Shown here: positions 24,687 to 34,073 of the stretch, in pieces
Layout of the letters: each line of letters opens with the position of its first letter
Position numbering within the stretch: the stretch's first letter is position 1
Source: an uncultured Oscillospiraceae bacterium
GTDB lineage: Bacteria; Bacillota_A; Clostridia; Oscillospirales; Oscillospiraceae
Assembly: GCA_944387755.1 (NCBI GenBank)
Contig: CALXGC010000059.1
Location: forward strand, 1-64,000
Direction of reading: 5' to 3'
DNA length: 64,000 bases
Program-made: the position numbers and the translations under genes
Notes under the pieces: generated by a model
Told to the model about the DNA's origin: nothing
The model's database searches: none
What the model saw: only the letters and a program-made list of their open reading frames with translations

Positions 24687-25581
24687 GGCCGCCATTCTGT
24701 ACGACTTTACCCGCCACCGGGACCAGCTGGGGGAAAAATTCCCCCTGACGGTGCTGGTGGCCGACCTGGACCGATGCGCCCTGGGTATCTGCCAGTGCGG
24801 GGAGAACGGGACCGCCGCCGTGCTGGACCAGATCTCCCTGCCCCAGCCGCGCCCCCTGGACCAGGTGTGGCTGGAGGGCCTGACGGGAGAGCCGGAGGCC
24901 CTTCGGACCGCCCTGACGTCGGAGGCCTTCCGCCGGGCCTTCCAGGCGTACTGCCAGGCCGGCCGGCGGCTGGAGCCGGAGGGGTCCCCGCTGTCCTGCC
25001 GTCAGGCCGGCGAGGCCTTCGCCCCCGTCCGCGCCGCCCTGGAGGCGCTGCTGAACCAGGGCCTGGACCGGCTGGAGCAGCTGGGCGTGGACGAGGCGTC
25101 GGTGCGGATTCTGGCGGTGGGCTGGCTGGCGGACTGCGCCCCGGCCCAGCTGGCCCTCCGGGAGGTTTTGTGCTTCGACCCCTTCCTCCCCGACGGGCGC
25201 TTCGCCGCCCTAAGGGAGGGGGAGCGGGCCGCCTCCATTGTGGAGGAGGGCCGAAAGCTGCTGGAGCAGTCCCGGACGGCGGAGGTGGACGTCTCCCTGC
25301 TGTGGACGGACGGCCAGGGCGGAGATGGGACGCCCATCCCCCTGGCGGAACGCGGCCAGCCCCTCTCCACCCTGGAGCAGCCCCGGTACAGTCCCCCCGT
25401 CTTTTCCGCCGGAGAGGTCCTGCGCTTCCAGGCGGGGGACCAGGCGCTGGAGGCGCCCCTCCCGGAGGGAGGACCGGCGCTGGTCCAGGCGGCCTGCGGG
25501 ACCAGGGACGGACGGCTGGTGATTCTGGTGCGGCGGGCGGAGAAGCCGGACCGGATTTGGACGGAAATTCCCGTGCCGTGA
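24673..25581 (+). CDS. 302-aa operon protein, possible decayed Hsp70 fold
   Basis: I do not recognise a family. Some stretches echo an Hsp70 nucleotide-binding domain: 'LTVLVADLDRCALGICQCGENG' at the start is like a phosphate-1 beta hairpin, 'VRILAVGWLADCAPAQLALRE' is like the adenosine motif, and 'PFLPDGRFAALREGERAASIVEEG' is like the DP-AVA-GAA turn. The C-terminal ~75 residues ('YSPPVFSAGEVLRFQAGD') look like a small beta domain. Phosphate-binding glycines are missing, so it would be a non-catalytic member. It overlaps the GrpE-like gene by 14 bp and is 19 nt from the next gene. Confidence 0.5.
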   Translation: METYKAAILYDFTRHRDQLGEKFPLTVLVADLDRCALGICQCGENGTAAVLDQISLPQPRPLDQVWLEGLTGEPEALRTALTSEAFRRAFQAYCQAGRRLEPEGSPLSCRQAGEAFAPVRAALEALLNQGLDRLEQLGVDEASVRILAVGWLADCAPAQLALREVLCFDPFLPDGRFAALREGERAASIVEEGRKLLEQSRTAEVDVSLLWTDGQGGDGTPIPLAERGQPLSTLEQPRYSPPVFSAGEVLRFQAGDQALEAPLPEGGPALVQAACGTRDGRLVILVRRAEKPDRIWTEIPVP

Positions 25582-25600
25582 AAGGAGGCAGAGGCAACAG

Positions 25601-26815
25601 ATGAACGACAGAGAAAAAAAGCGGCTGAGCCGGCAGCTTGTCCAGCAGGCCAAGCAGCTGGAGCAGCAGGACGGGGCGGAGCTGTCCGCCTCTCTTGTGA
25701 CGGTGTGCACCGCCCTGCTGCGGGCGGCGTGGAGCCCGAAGGCCCCCGCCCTGCCGGAGGAGGCCTTCGACGCCCTGTACGCCCGCTATCTGGGGCTGAG
25801 CCAGGAGGCGGAGGGCTTCTTTCAGGAGGCCGTCCGGCGCTTCCAGGGCCGGACGGCTCAGGCCGGGGCGCTGGAGACCCTCCGGGCCCAGGCGGAGCGG
25901 CTGCGGGGGGAACTGGACGCGGCGGAGGCGGAGCGGCGGGCGCTGAAGGAACAGGCCGTCCGAAATCAGGCCCGGCTGGACAAGGTCAAAAAGCAGCTGG
26001 AGAACGCCCAGGACGCCCACCAGGCCCTGGAAAATCTTTTGAAGCAGTACACGCCGGAGAAGGTGGAGGCGCAGCGGGCGGAAAATGAGGCCCTGGCCCA
26101 GCGGGTGGGCGACTCCGGCGCCCGCCTGCGGGCGCTCCAGGAGGAGCGCAGCCGCCTGAAGGCGGAGCTGAGGCAGACGGAGGAGGCCCTGGACCAGGTT
26201 CCCCAGGAGAACCAGGTGCTGCTGGCCCAGTTTGAGGCCCAGCAGGCCCTGCTGGAGCGGCTTCGGACCGCCCAGGAGACCTGCACCCCGGAGCGGCAGC
26301 AGGAAATGCAGCGGGAGATCGACGCCCTCGGCCCCGTGGTGGAGGAGAACCAGCAGGCGGTGCAGCTTCTGGAGCACCGGCTGGAGGATTTGAAGGGGCA
26401 GTACGTCCAGTACGACAGGGAGCGCCAGACTCTGAGCACCAACGTGCTGGAGGAGACCCAGCGGTCCCTGACGGAGCTCCAGGCCGCCCTGACGGGACAC
26501 GAGGACCGCCTGGGGGCCATCCGCGAGCAGGCCGAGGCCCTCAGCGGCCGGCTGGCCGCCTGTCAGGAGGCCAGGCGGCAGTACCGGGACTGGCTGGAGG
26601 CGGACCGGACGCCGCTGGAGGCCATGATAGAGGCCCTGGGCCGCCCGGAGGCGGAGGAGCTGCGGCGCACCCTGGACCCCGGCAGCGTCCAGACGGTCCG
26701 GGACCTCCAAAACGATCTGGAGGAGCGCCTGCGGCAGCTGGACGAGATTTTGGACCGCTGCGTCCAGGCGGTCCAGACGGACCGGGCCGCCGTGGACAAG
26801 CGGGCCCGGCGGTGA
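25601..26815 (+). CDS. Long coiled-coil protein
   Basis: This 404-aa protein is mostly coiled coil from about residue 85 to 395, with heptads dominated by Leu, Ala, Glu, Gln and Arg ('AQAERLRGELDAAEAERRALKEQ'). A short helical N-terminal region (1-80) may be globular. There is no signal peptide or membrane helix. In this context it may be a scaffold or adaptor for the Hsp70s or the AAA protein. It is closely spaced on both sides (19 and 12 nt). Confidence 0.75.
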   Translation: MNDREKKRLSRQLVQQAKQLEQQDGAELSASLVTVCTALLRAAWSPKAPALPEEAFDALYARYLGLSQEAEGFFQEAVRRFQGRTAQAGALETLRAQAERLRGELDAAEAERRALKEQAVRNQARLDKVKKQLENAQDAHQALENLLKQYTPEKVEAQRAENEALAQRVGDSGARLRALQEERSRLKAELRQTEEALDQVPQENQVLLAQFEAQQALLERLRTAQETCTPERQQEMQREIDALGPVVEENQQAVQLLEHRLEDLKGQYVQYDRERQTLSTNVLEETQRSLTELQAALTGHEDRLGAIREQAEALSGRLAACQEARRQYRDWLEADRTPLEAMIEALGRPEAEELRRTLDPGSVQTVRDLQNDLEERLRQLDEILDRCVQAVQTDRAAVDKRARR

Positions 26816-26827
26816 GGGGGCGGCGGA

Positions 26828-27433
26828 ATGCGCACGCTCTACTACCACATGAAGGAGCCGGCGGTGCGGGTGCTGGGGCCCGGCGTGCGGTATGTGCTCT
26901 GGGTCCACGGGTGCCATAAAAACTGCCCCGGCTGCGTGGCCGGCGGGGCCCACCGGGTGGAGGAGGGCAAGCCCATCGAGGTGGGGGCCCTGGCCTGGGA
27001 GATCGCCCTGTCCGGGGCGGAGGGGCTGACCATCAGCGGCGGCGAGCCCTTCCTCCAGGCCCCCGCCCTGGCGGAGCTCATCGACGCGGTGCGGCAGATC
27101 CGGCCCATGGGAGTCATCGTATACTCCGGCTACCAGTATGAGGAGCTGCTGGAGCGGCCGGAGGCCGCGGCCCTGCTGGAGCGGATCGACCTGCTGATCG
27201 ACGGGGCGTACATTCAGGCCCTGGACGACCGCCGGGGCCTGCGGGGGTCCAGCAACCAGCGGGCCATCCCCCTCACCGGCCTCTACCGGGAGGCGGCGGC
27301 GGGCTGGGCGGACCGGCCCAGAGAGCAGGAGATCTTCCGCCACGGGGCGGAAATTCACGAGGCAGGCCTTCCGGGGGGCTCCGGCGGGCCGGGCAGAACT
27401 GAGAACACAGACGAGGGAGGCTTTTTGTTATGA
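26828..27433 (+). CDS. NrdG-like single-cluster radical SAM protein
   Basis: The 201-aa radical SAM enzyme has the motif GCHKNCPGC (CX3CX2C, residues ~28-36), 'LTISGGEPFLQ' for SAM binding, 'VIVYSGYQYEELL' and 'IDLLIDGAYI'. These are the features of NrdG/activase-type proteins. The usual partner, an anaerobic ribonucleotide reductase or other glycyl radical enzyme, is not in this window. The last ~40 residues are Gly-rich and probably unstructured. It overlaps the next gene as ATGA, so translation is coupled. A protein-modifying or maturase role within this operon is the best guess; a reaction cannot be named. Confidence 0.88.
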   Translation: MRTLYYHMKEPAVRVLGPGVRYVLWVHGCHKNCPGCVAGGAHRVEEGKPIEVGALAWEIALSGAEGLTISGGEPFLQAPALAELIDAVRQIRPMGVIVYSGYQYEELLERPEAAALLERIDLLIDGAYIQALDDRRGLRGSSNQRAIPLTGLYREAAAGWADRPREQEIFRHGAEIHEAGLPGGSGGPGRTENTDEGGFLL

Positions 27434-28953
27434 GCGGAAGAAAGACCACCTATACCAGAGTGGACACGGCCGAGCTGGAGCGGCTGCGCCGGGCGGCGGG
27501 ACAGGCGGCCTCGCTGGCGGAGTCCAACCGGGCCATGCAGCGCCTTGGGGCCGCCACCGACGCGCTGATCCGCGACCAGCAGAACCGGCTGAACAGCCTG
27601 AACCAGACCGTCGCCAATCTGAACCGGGCGCTGCAAAACCAGGCCGCCACCCACAGCCAGGAGCGCGCCGCCCTGCGCTCGGCCCTTCAGCACTCCATCC
27701 GGGAGTCCAACCAGCTTATTCAGGCCACCGCCGCCGAGCACCGGGCCCAGATGGAGACCCTGGAGCGGGGCTTCCAGCAGCAGATGCGCCAGCAGCGGCA
27801 GGACACCGCCCGGATGATTGAGGAAAATAACCGCCGGGTGAGGGAGGAGGTTCAGAACGCCACCAGAGCCATGGACCGCCGCCTGGGGGAGGTCAGCGGC
27901 CGGATGGACGACGTGGAGGGCGATTTGGCGCAGCAGGGCAGAGATTTGAACATCCTGCTCACCTCCAACGGCGCCCTGCTGGAGCTGGCCAGAGAGTACG
28001 CCGGCGCCGCCCGCGTCATCCAGGAGGAGATTGCCGCCGGCTTCCGGGCGGAGGTGCTGCTCCCCGGCCGGCTGGCCGCCGTTCAGAGCCTGGTGGAGCA
28101 GGCGGAGGGGGAGATTGCCGACACGGAGAAGATGCCCACCAACGCCCCCGTGGCCCGGCTGTCCGCCCGGCAGGCGGCCCAGGCCGCCCGGCAGCTCTAT
28201 GAGGACATGGTGCGGGCGGAGCAGGCCTGGCAGGCCGCCTATCAGGCCGCCCGGCAGGCCGTCAACGCCGCCGGGGCCCAGTGCGAGGCCAGCCGCCTGG
28301 TGAAATTCCCCGGCGAGAACGCCGAGGTGGACGTGGACCGGTGGAGCAACGGGGACCTCACCGCCCTCCGGCAGCGGGTGGACGCCCTGCAGGCACAGCT
28401 CGACCGCCCGGACGGCCTCACCGCGGCCCAGCTGGAACAGATCAGCCAGGCCGGGGGCCAGGCCGCCCGGGAGGCGGTGGAGAGCACCCAGTTCGCCGTG
28501 GTGGCCTACGGCGCCAGCCAGGACCGGGCGGACGTGGCCCAGGACGTGGCCGACCATATGTGGGAGGCCCTGGGCCTGGTCATCCTGTCCCACGGCTATC
28601 AGAGCGGCGACCAGCGGGGGGCCCACCGGCTGCACCTGAAAAACCCCGCCACCGGCTTTGAGATGGTCGTCACCCAGTACCCGGAGACGGGAGAGGACGG
28701 CTGCGTCTCCAACCGCCTGGAGTCCGACATCCTGGACTACGGCACCAACAACGAGGAGGAGGGCGACCAGGTGGCCCGCCAGGCGCTGGAGTCCCTCAGC
28801 GGCCTTGGCCTGCGCCAGGGCCAGGTGGAGACGGTCTCCGGCTATGAGCGCCGCCCCTCCCAGCGCCGGGAGCTGGCCGACCAGGCCGCCTGGCAGCGGG
28901 AGCCCGCGGCCATCCCCGGACCGGTCCACACCGGGACCAGGCCCGCCGTTTAA
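27430..28953 (+). CDS. Coiled-coil protein with conserved C-terminal domain, unknown
   Basis: A 507-aa protein. Residues ~10-180 are coiled coil ('LNSLNQTVANLNRALQNQAATHSQERAALRSAL' and 'MDRRLGEVSGRMDDVEGDLAQQ'). A helical middle follows, and then a compact alpha/beta domain (~350-470): 'TQFAVVAYGASQDRADVAQDVADHMWEALGLVILSHGYQ', 'HRLHLKNPATGFEMVVTQYPE'. I do not recognise this domain. The coiled-coil arrangement suggests an oligomeric partner for the AAA protein encoded next. It is coupled to the radical SAM gene by a 4-nt overlap. Confidence 0.7.
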   Translation: MSGRKTTYTRVDTAELERLRRAAGQAASLAESNRAMQRLGAATDALIRDQQNRLNSLNQTVANLNRALQNQAATHSQERAALRSALQHSIRESNQLIQATAAEHRAQMETLERGFQQQMRQQRQDTARMIEENNRRVREEVQNATRAMDRRLGEVSGRMDDVEGDLAQQGRDLNILLTSNGALLELAREYAGAARVIQEEIAAGFRAEVLLPGRLAAVQSLVEQAEGEIADTEKMPTNAPVARLSARQAAQAARQLYEDMVRAEQAWQAAYQAARQAVNAAGAQCEASRLVKFPGENAEVDVDRWSNGDLTALRQRVDALQAQLDRPDGLTAAQLEQISQAGGQAAREAVESTQFAVVAYGASQDRADVAQDVADHMWEALGLVILSHGYQSGDQRGAHRLHLKNPATGFEMVVTQYPETGEDGCVSNRLESDILDYGTNNEEEGDQVARQALESLSGLGLRQGQVETVSGYERRPSQRRELADQAAWQREPAAIPGPVHTGTRPAV

Positions 28954-28962
28954 GATAGACAG

Positions 28963-28991
28963 GTCCCGGCTCCGCCCGCCGGAGCCGGGAC
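28963..28991 (+). other. Strong intercistronic hairpin before the AAA gene
   Basis: A perfect 12-bp GC stem (28963-28974 with 28980-28991) and a 5-nt loop sit 20 nt before the AAA gene start. No T-run follows, so it more likely affects mRNA stability or expression ratio than ends transcription. Confidence 0.6.
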
Positions 28992-29012
28992 AATCAGCAG
29001 GGAGGGAAGCCT

Positions 29013-32000
29013 ATGCTCAGCCGGAATCAGTCCTATTTTGACCGGGAGCTGTGCATCAACGGCCACTATATCATCACCGGCAACACCAACGACCAGTTCT
29101 GCGGGGACACGCTGGAGCTCACCGACATTCTGCCGGAGATCCACCGCTACCTGCGGTACGGACAGGAGTTCGACGCGGTGTTCTTTCTGGACCGGGAGAA
29201 TATGCTCTTCTGTCTGGACGAGCAGTCCTTCCGGATTCTCACCGGCGCGCCGGAGGAGGCTCCGGCCCCCGCGCCGGAGGAGCCGGTGTGCGCCGACGGG
29301 CCTCTGGGCCGCCGCCGGAGGCGGCCGGAGCGCCGGAGCGCCGGGGGAGCCGCTCCCCGGAGCGGCTCCGGGCCTTTGAACCTGGGGCGGATGTCCCTGG
29401 ACGCGGCGTGGCGGCAGGTCTCCGCGGTGATGAAGCAGACCAGCTACCGCTGCGCCCTGGTGATCCGCAACGCCAACCGGATGCAGGGGGGCGAGGAGCT
29501 GCTGCTGGAGCTGTCCTCCTTCCACAGCACCAATCACAGCGTGGTGCTCTACCTCTTCCGGGAGACCACCCTGAACAACGTGGAGGAGTGGACCAGCTTC
29601 GCCCGGGACGTGCTCCTGCCCCGCATCCGGACCACCGACCCCAGGGAAAACCGGGTCATCTCTCTGCCCGCTCCCAACAGCCGGGAGGTGCGCAACCTCC
29701 TCAACCACCTGCGCTTCGACCGCCGGACGCCCCTGCTGGTTCGGGCGGGGGACGTCCAGCCCCTGGGAGAGATCCTCTCCGCAAGCTGCTCCCGGAACGC
29801 CTGGGGGCTGGTGAACCTGCTCAACCGCCTGCTGTGCTGCGCCAGAGACAACCCCGGCCTGGAGCTGTCCCTGGAGACGTGGCGGACCTTCACCGAGGAG
29901 CAGAACTACCGCTCCTCCATGGAGGAGCTGGAGGCCCTGGTGGGCCAGGAGCGCGTCAAGGAGCAGCTCCGGAGCTGGCGGGCCGACCAGGAGCGCCAGG
30001 GGAGCGTGCGCACAGAGCCCGTCTCCTCCAGCCGCTTCACCCCCCTGCCGGCCAGCAGCCGCCGCCTGGGCCAGACCCTCAACGTCCGCCTCAAGGGCAG
30101 CCCCGGCACAGGCAAGACCACCATCGCCCGGCTTATGGGGCGCATCTACTATGAGCTGGGCCTGCTGCCCCAGGGGCAGCTTGTGGAGTGCAGCGCGGCG
30201 GACCTGGTGTCCGGCTATGTGGGCCATACCAGCGAGCAGGTGCGCCAGCGGGTGCAGGAGGCCATGGGGGGCGTCCTCTTTATTGACGAGGCCTACGCCC
30301 TGATGGACAGCGCCCACGGCCAGGAGGCCGTCAACCAGCTTGTCAACGATATGTCCTCCTATGAGGGGCAGTTCGCCGTGGTCGTCGCGGGCTATCCCCG
30401 GCACATCGACGCCCTCATGCGGGCCAACGACGGCCTGGCCAGCCGCTTCCCCAACGAGTATGTGCTGGAGGACTATACCCCGGAGGAGATGCAGCAAATC
30501 TTCCGGCAGATGGCCGCCGCCGGCCCGGACCAGGTCTCCTTCAGCCCGGAGCTGGAGGAGCGGATGGATGACTTCTTCTCCGCCTGGGTGGGGGGCCGCG
30601 GCAGCGGCTGGGCCAACGCCAGAGAGGCCCAGTCTCTGCTGGTGGAGATGAAGAAGCTGTGCAGCCTCCGGGAGGCCGGCCAGGGGGCCATGGGCCCCGG
30701 CTACCGGCTGACGGAGGCCGACGTGCCGGAGCGCCTGCGCCGCTGCCTGGAGCCCCAGAGCCGGGGCCCCCAGGAGGCCATGGCGAAAATCGACGCCATG
30801 ATCGGCCTGGACGGGGTCAAGCGCTTCCTCCGTGGGCTGACCCAGCGCATTCTGCTGGGGGAGCGGGAGAGCGGACCGGGCAACTTCATCTTCTCCGGCC
30901 CGCCGGGCACCGGCAAGACCACGGTGGCCCGGCAGATGGGCGACCTGCTGGGCCTGCTCCGGGTGGTGGAGCGGCGGACCAACAACGTCACGGAGGTCCG
31001 TGCGGCCGACCTGCTCAACGGGGCGCGGGACCTCAACGAGGCGGTGGAGTCCGCCCGGCGGGGGGTGTTCTTCCTGGACGAGGCACATCAGCTTGCGGAC
31101 AGCGACCGGGGGCGGCAGATCATCCGCGCCCTGGTCCCCCTGGTGGAGGACCCGGACATCCGGGCGGACACCTGCTTCATCTGCGCGGGCTACACCGTGG
31201 AGATGGAGCGCTTCCTGGCCGCGGACGACGGCCTGGAGCGGCGCTTCCCCCTCCAGAACCGCATCCGCTTCCACGACTACACCGCCGGGGAGCTGGTGCA
31301 GATTCTGGAGAAGCTGGCCAGAGAGCAGGGGCAGCTTCCCCAGCCGGACTATCTGGAGCGCTCCCGCCTGGCCCTGGAGGCCTATCTGGAGCGCCGCCCC
31401 GCCAACTTCGGCAACGGCGGCTTCATCCGCTCGGTGTACCTCCCCGGCTCCATTCAGGCCCGCACCCGGCGGCTGAGCCGCCAGGCCGCCGGGTCCCCGG
31501 ACGCCATCCTCACCCCGGAGCAGCTTGCGGCCATCTCCCCGGAGGAGCGGAAGACCCTCACCGGACAGGACCTGCCCGACGCCTTCGCCCGGCTGGCCGG
31601 GCCGGCGGGCCGCCGGCCGGCGGAGTCCCTCAGCGCCTGGGACCGGGTGGAGGCCCTGCTGGGCAAGGAGGAGATGGTGGACTTCGCCCGCGCCCGGCGC
31701 TCCGGCGGAGAGGAGCAGGTCTTCTTTGACGCCGCCGCCCCGGTGGGCCTCCACTACTCCGTGGCCGGACCGCCGGGCTGCGGCCGGCACACCGCCGTCC
31801 GGGCCCTGTCCGCCCTCTGGAAGGAGCTGGGCCTGCTGGAGCGGGACGACGTGATCTGCGCCGGAAAGGGCGACCTGGAGGGCAGCTATGTGGGCCACAC
31901 CGCCCAGAAGACCCGGTCGGTCATCCAGCGGGCGGTGGGGGGCACCCTGGTGGTGGAGTCCCCCAGCAGCCTGCTGCCCAAGTCCGGGACGGACAACAGC

Positions 32001-34073
32001 TTCGGCCCGGAGGCCCTGGGAGAGCTGAGCGCCGCCCTGGGAGCCCACGCCAGCGACCTGTGCGTGGTGTTCCTGGACTCCCCGGAGGGCATCGAGGCCC
32101 TCTTCCAGGCCCAGCCCGGCCTGCGGGGACAGCTCACCCGGACCTTCACCCTGGAGGACCTGTCCCCGGAGCACATGCTGTCCATCTTCCGGGCAAAGAC
32201 CCGGTACAGCATGAAGCTGGAGGACGCCCTGGAGGCCCGCCTGCCCGACTTCTTCCTCAACTGGGTGAGCAGCCGGGGCGGGCTGGGGGACAACAGCCGG
32301 AGCTGGAGCAACGGCGCGGAGGTGGACCGCCTTATTGAAGATCTGAAGCTCAACTGGAAAAACGCCGGGGGCGTCACGGCGGAGGACGCCGTCCAGGAGG
32401 GCGGGCAGAGCTATACCCTCACCCGCCGCCTCATCACCCAGGCGCATATCCCCCAGAATCTGCGGCGCTACCTCCGGGAGACCGCCGCCGTCTCCCAGGA
32501 GGCCATGGCCCAGCTGGAGGCCCTGCCCGGCCTCCAGAGCGTCAAGGCCTCCATCCGCGGAATCGAACGCCGCCTGCGCCGCCTGGGAACGGGCAAGCCG
32601 GGGTGCTACCTCTACCTGGGCAATCCGGGGGTGGGCAAGACCACGGTGGCCCGGCTGATGGGCGGGGTGCTCCGGGCCGCCGGGGCCCTCAGCCAGGGCC
32701 ACGTCATCGAGCGCACCGCCCGGCAGATGGGAGACAACCTCAGCCAGTTCGACCAGACCCTGAAGCTGGCCCGGGGCGGCGTGCTGTTTATCGACGAGGC
32801 CCACCAGCTGGCCGAGCCCCACAACTACTGGGGCCAGGAGGTCATCAAGCGCCTGCTCACCGTGCTGGAGGACGACCAGGTGACGGACTCCACCTGCATC
32901 ATTTTGGCCGGATACCCCCAGCCCATGCTCCAGCTGATCCGGCGGGACGAGGGCCTGGCCAGCCGCTTCGGCTCCCAGGAGAGCATTTTGTACTTCGCGG
33001 ACTACAACGAGACAGAGCTGGCGGAGGTGATGGACTACATGGCCCGCCGGGCGGACCGCGTCTCCGCCATCGGGGCGGTCCGGCCCCTGGAGCTGGACGA
33101 GGCCTACCGCCGGCGCAGCCGGGAGGTGTTCGCGGCGGTGCTGGCCCGGCAGGACAGCACCTTCGGCAACGCCCGCTTTGTGCGCACCTATCTCCACGAC
33201 TCCCTCAGCGCCCAGCTGGAGCGCCTGGACCGGGAGTACGGCACGGACGACCCCCCGGTGGACGTGGTGGACCGTCTCACAGAGGCGGACGTCCCCAGCC
33301 GGTACCACAGCCTGTCCGGGCGCCGCCGGCCTGCGGTCCGGCTCAGCCGGGAGGAGCTGGACGTCCGGCGGGGCGCCGGGGTGACGGAGCTGACCTACGA
33401 CCAGGCCTGCGAGGACCTGGCCCGCAGCGTGGTATACCTGGAGCTGTGGAAGGACGGACAGAAGGTGGGCGAGGGCACGGGGACCATCATCACCCAGGGC
33501 GGGCTGGTGCTCACCTGCGCCCATGTGGTCCGGGACGCCGGCCGCATCCGCGCCCGCGTCTGCTGCCCCGGCGCCCCCGGCGGGGACACCCGCTGGTTTG
33601 AGACCACCGTGCTGGAGCCTGTGTGCAGCGACTGCGACATGGCTCTGCTCCAGCTGGACGGGACGCATTTTGTGCCGGCGGCCCTCCGTCCGGCGGAGGA
33701 GCCGGTGCGCCCTGGGGAACAGACGCTGCTGCTGGGCTACCCCCTGGGGCAGACGCTGGCCGGCGGGAATCCGGAGACCCTGCGGGTGAGCAACTTCGCC
33801 GGTCGGGTGGCCTCCATCCAGCCGGCCGGAGCGGTGGAGCGCTGCTTCATCGACACCACGGGCCTGCACGGCAACTCCGGCAGCCCGGTGTTCTCCCAGC
33901 AGGACCGCCGGGTCATCGGCGTGTTCTCCGGGTCCCTGGTGCCCGACCGGGAGCAGTCTCTGGACGAGCTGAACTTCTTCTACCCCATTCGCTATCTCTG
34001 GGAACGCTTTGCCCGCCGGTCCGCCCCTGAACCGCGGCCCGCCGGAGAAGAGGAGGAATATGATGCGCGCTGA
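29013..34073 (+). CDS. Four-module CbxX/CfqX-type AAA ATPase with trypsin-like protease
   Basis: The 1686-aa multidomain protein opens with a P-loop-less AAA-like region ('YIITGNTNDQF', 'FDAVFFLDREN', ~15-300). AAA1 has GSPGTGKT (362-369) and DE at 425-426. AAA2 has GPPGTGKT (629-636) and DE at 689-690. AAA3 is degenerate: Walker A lysine is Arg925, the next residue is His926, and the Walker B acids are E982-S983. AAA4 has GNPGVGKT (1203-1210) and DE at 1261-1262. Residues ~1475-1660 form a trypsin/HtrA-like protease with triad His1504, Asp1542 and Ser1622 (GNSGSP). The architecture suggests ATP-driven remodelling delivering substrates to the fused protease, but this is inferred. No signal peptide. 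The end overlaps the next gene. Confidence 0.9.
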   Translation: MLSRNQSYFDRELCINGHYIITGNTNDQFCGDTLELTDILPEIHRYLRYGQEFDAVFFLDRENMLFCLDEQSFRILTGAPEEAPAPAPEEPVCADGPLGRRRRRPERRSAGGAAPRSGSGPLNLGRMSLDAAWRQVSAVMKQTSYRCALVIRNANRMQGGEELLLELSSFHSTNHSVVLYLFRETTLNNVEEWTSFARDVLLPRIRTTDPRENRVISLPAPNSREVRNLLNHLRFDRRTPLLVRAGDVQPLGEILSASCSRNAWGLVNLLNRLLCCARDNPGLELSLETWRTFTEEQNYRSSMEELEALVGQERVKEQLRSWRADQERQGSVRTEPVSSSRFTPLPASSRRLGQTLNVRLKGSPGTGKTTIARLMGRIYYELGLLPQGQLVECSAADLVSGYVGHTSEQVRQRVQEAMGGVLFIDEAYALMDSAHGQEAVNQLVNDMSSYEGQFAVVVAGYPRHIDALMRANDGLASRFPNEYVLEDYTPEEMQQIFRQMAAAGPDQVSFSPELEERMDDFFSAWVGGRGSGWANAREAQSLLVEMKKLCSLREAGQGAMGPGYRLTEADVPERLRRCLEPQSRGPQEAMAKIDAMIGLDGVKRFLRGLTQRILLGERESGPGNFIFSGPPGTGKTTVARQMGDLLGLLRVVERRTNNVTEVRAADLLNGARDLNEAVESARRGVFFLDEAHQLADSDRGRQIIRALVPLVEDPDIRADTCFICAGYTVEMERFLAADDGLERRFPLQNRIRFHDYTAGELVQILEKLAREQGQLPQPDYLERSRLALEAYLERRPANFGNGGFIRSVYLPGSIQARTRRLSRQAAGSPDAILTPEQLAAISPEERKTLTGQDLPDAFARLAGPAGRRPAESLSAWDRVEALLGKEEMVDFARARRSGGEEQVFFDAAAPVGLHYSVAGPPGCGRHTAVRALSALWKELGLLERDDVICAGKGDLEGSYVGHTAQKTRSVIQRAVGGTLVVESPSSLLPKSGTDNSFGPEALGELSAALGAHASDLCVVFLDSPEGIEALFQAQPGLRGQLTRTFTLEDLSPEHMLSIFRAKTRYSMKLEDALEARLPDFFLNWVSSRGGLGDNSRSWSNGAEVDRLIEDLKLNWKNAGGVTAEDAVQEGGQSYTLTRRLITQAHIPQNLRRYLRETAAVSQEAMAQLEALPGLQSVKASIRGIERRLRRLGTGKPGCYLYLGNPGVGKTTVARLMGGVLRAAGALSQGHVIERTARQMGDNLSQFDQTLKLARGGVLFIDEAHQLAEPHNYWGQEVIKRLLTVLEDDQVTDSTCIILAGYPQPMLQLIRRDEGLASRFGSQESILYFADYNETELAEVMDYMARRADRVSAIGAVRPLELDEAYRRRSREVFAAVLARQDSTFGNARFVRTYLHDSLSAQLERLDREYGTDDPPVDVVDRLTEADVPSRYHSLSGRRRPAVRLSREELDVRRGAGVTELTYDQACEDLARSVVYLELWKDGQKVGEGTGTIITQGGLVLTCAHVVRDAGRIRARVCCPGAPGGDTRWFETTVLEPVCSDCDMALLQLDGTHFVPAALRPAEEPVRPGEQTLLLGYPLGQTLAGGNPETLRVSNFAGRVASIQPAGAVERCFIDTTGLHGNSGSPVFSQQDRRVIGVFSGSLVPDREQSLDELNFFYPIRYLWERFARRSAPEPRPAGEEEEYDAR

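Noticed and set aside
26828..27433. Genuine NrdG for anaerobic ribonucleotide reductase
   Set aside because: No nrdD nearby, and tight coupling with coiled-coil and AAA genes favours another role; left as NrdG-like.
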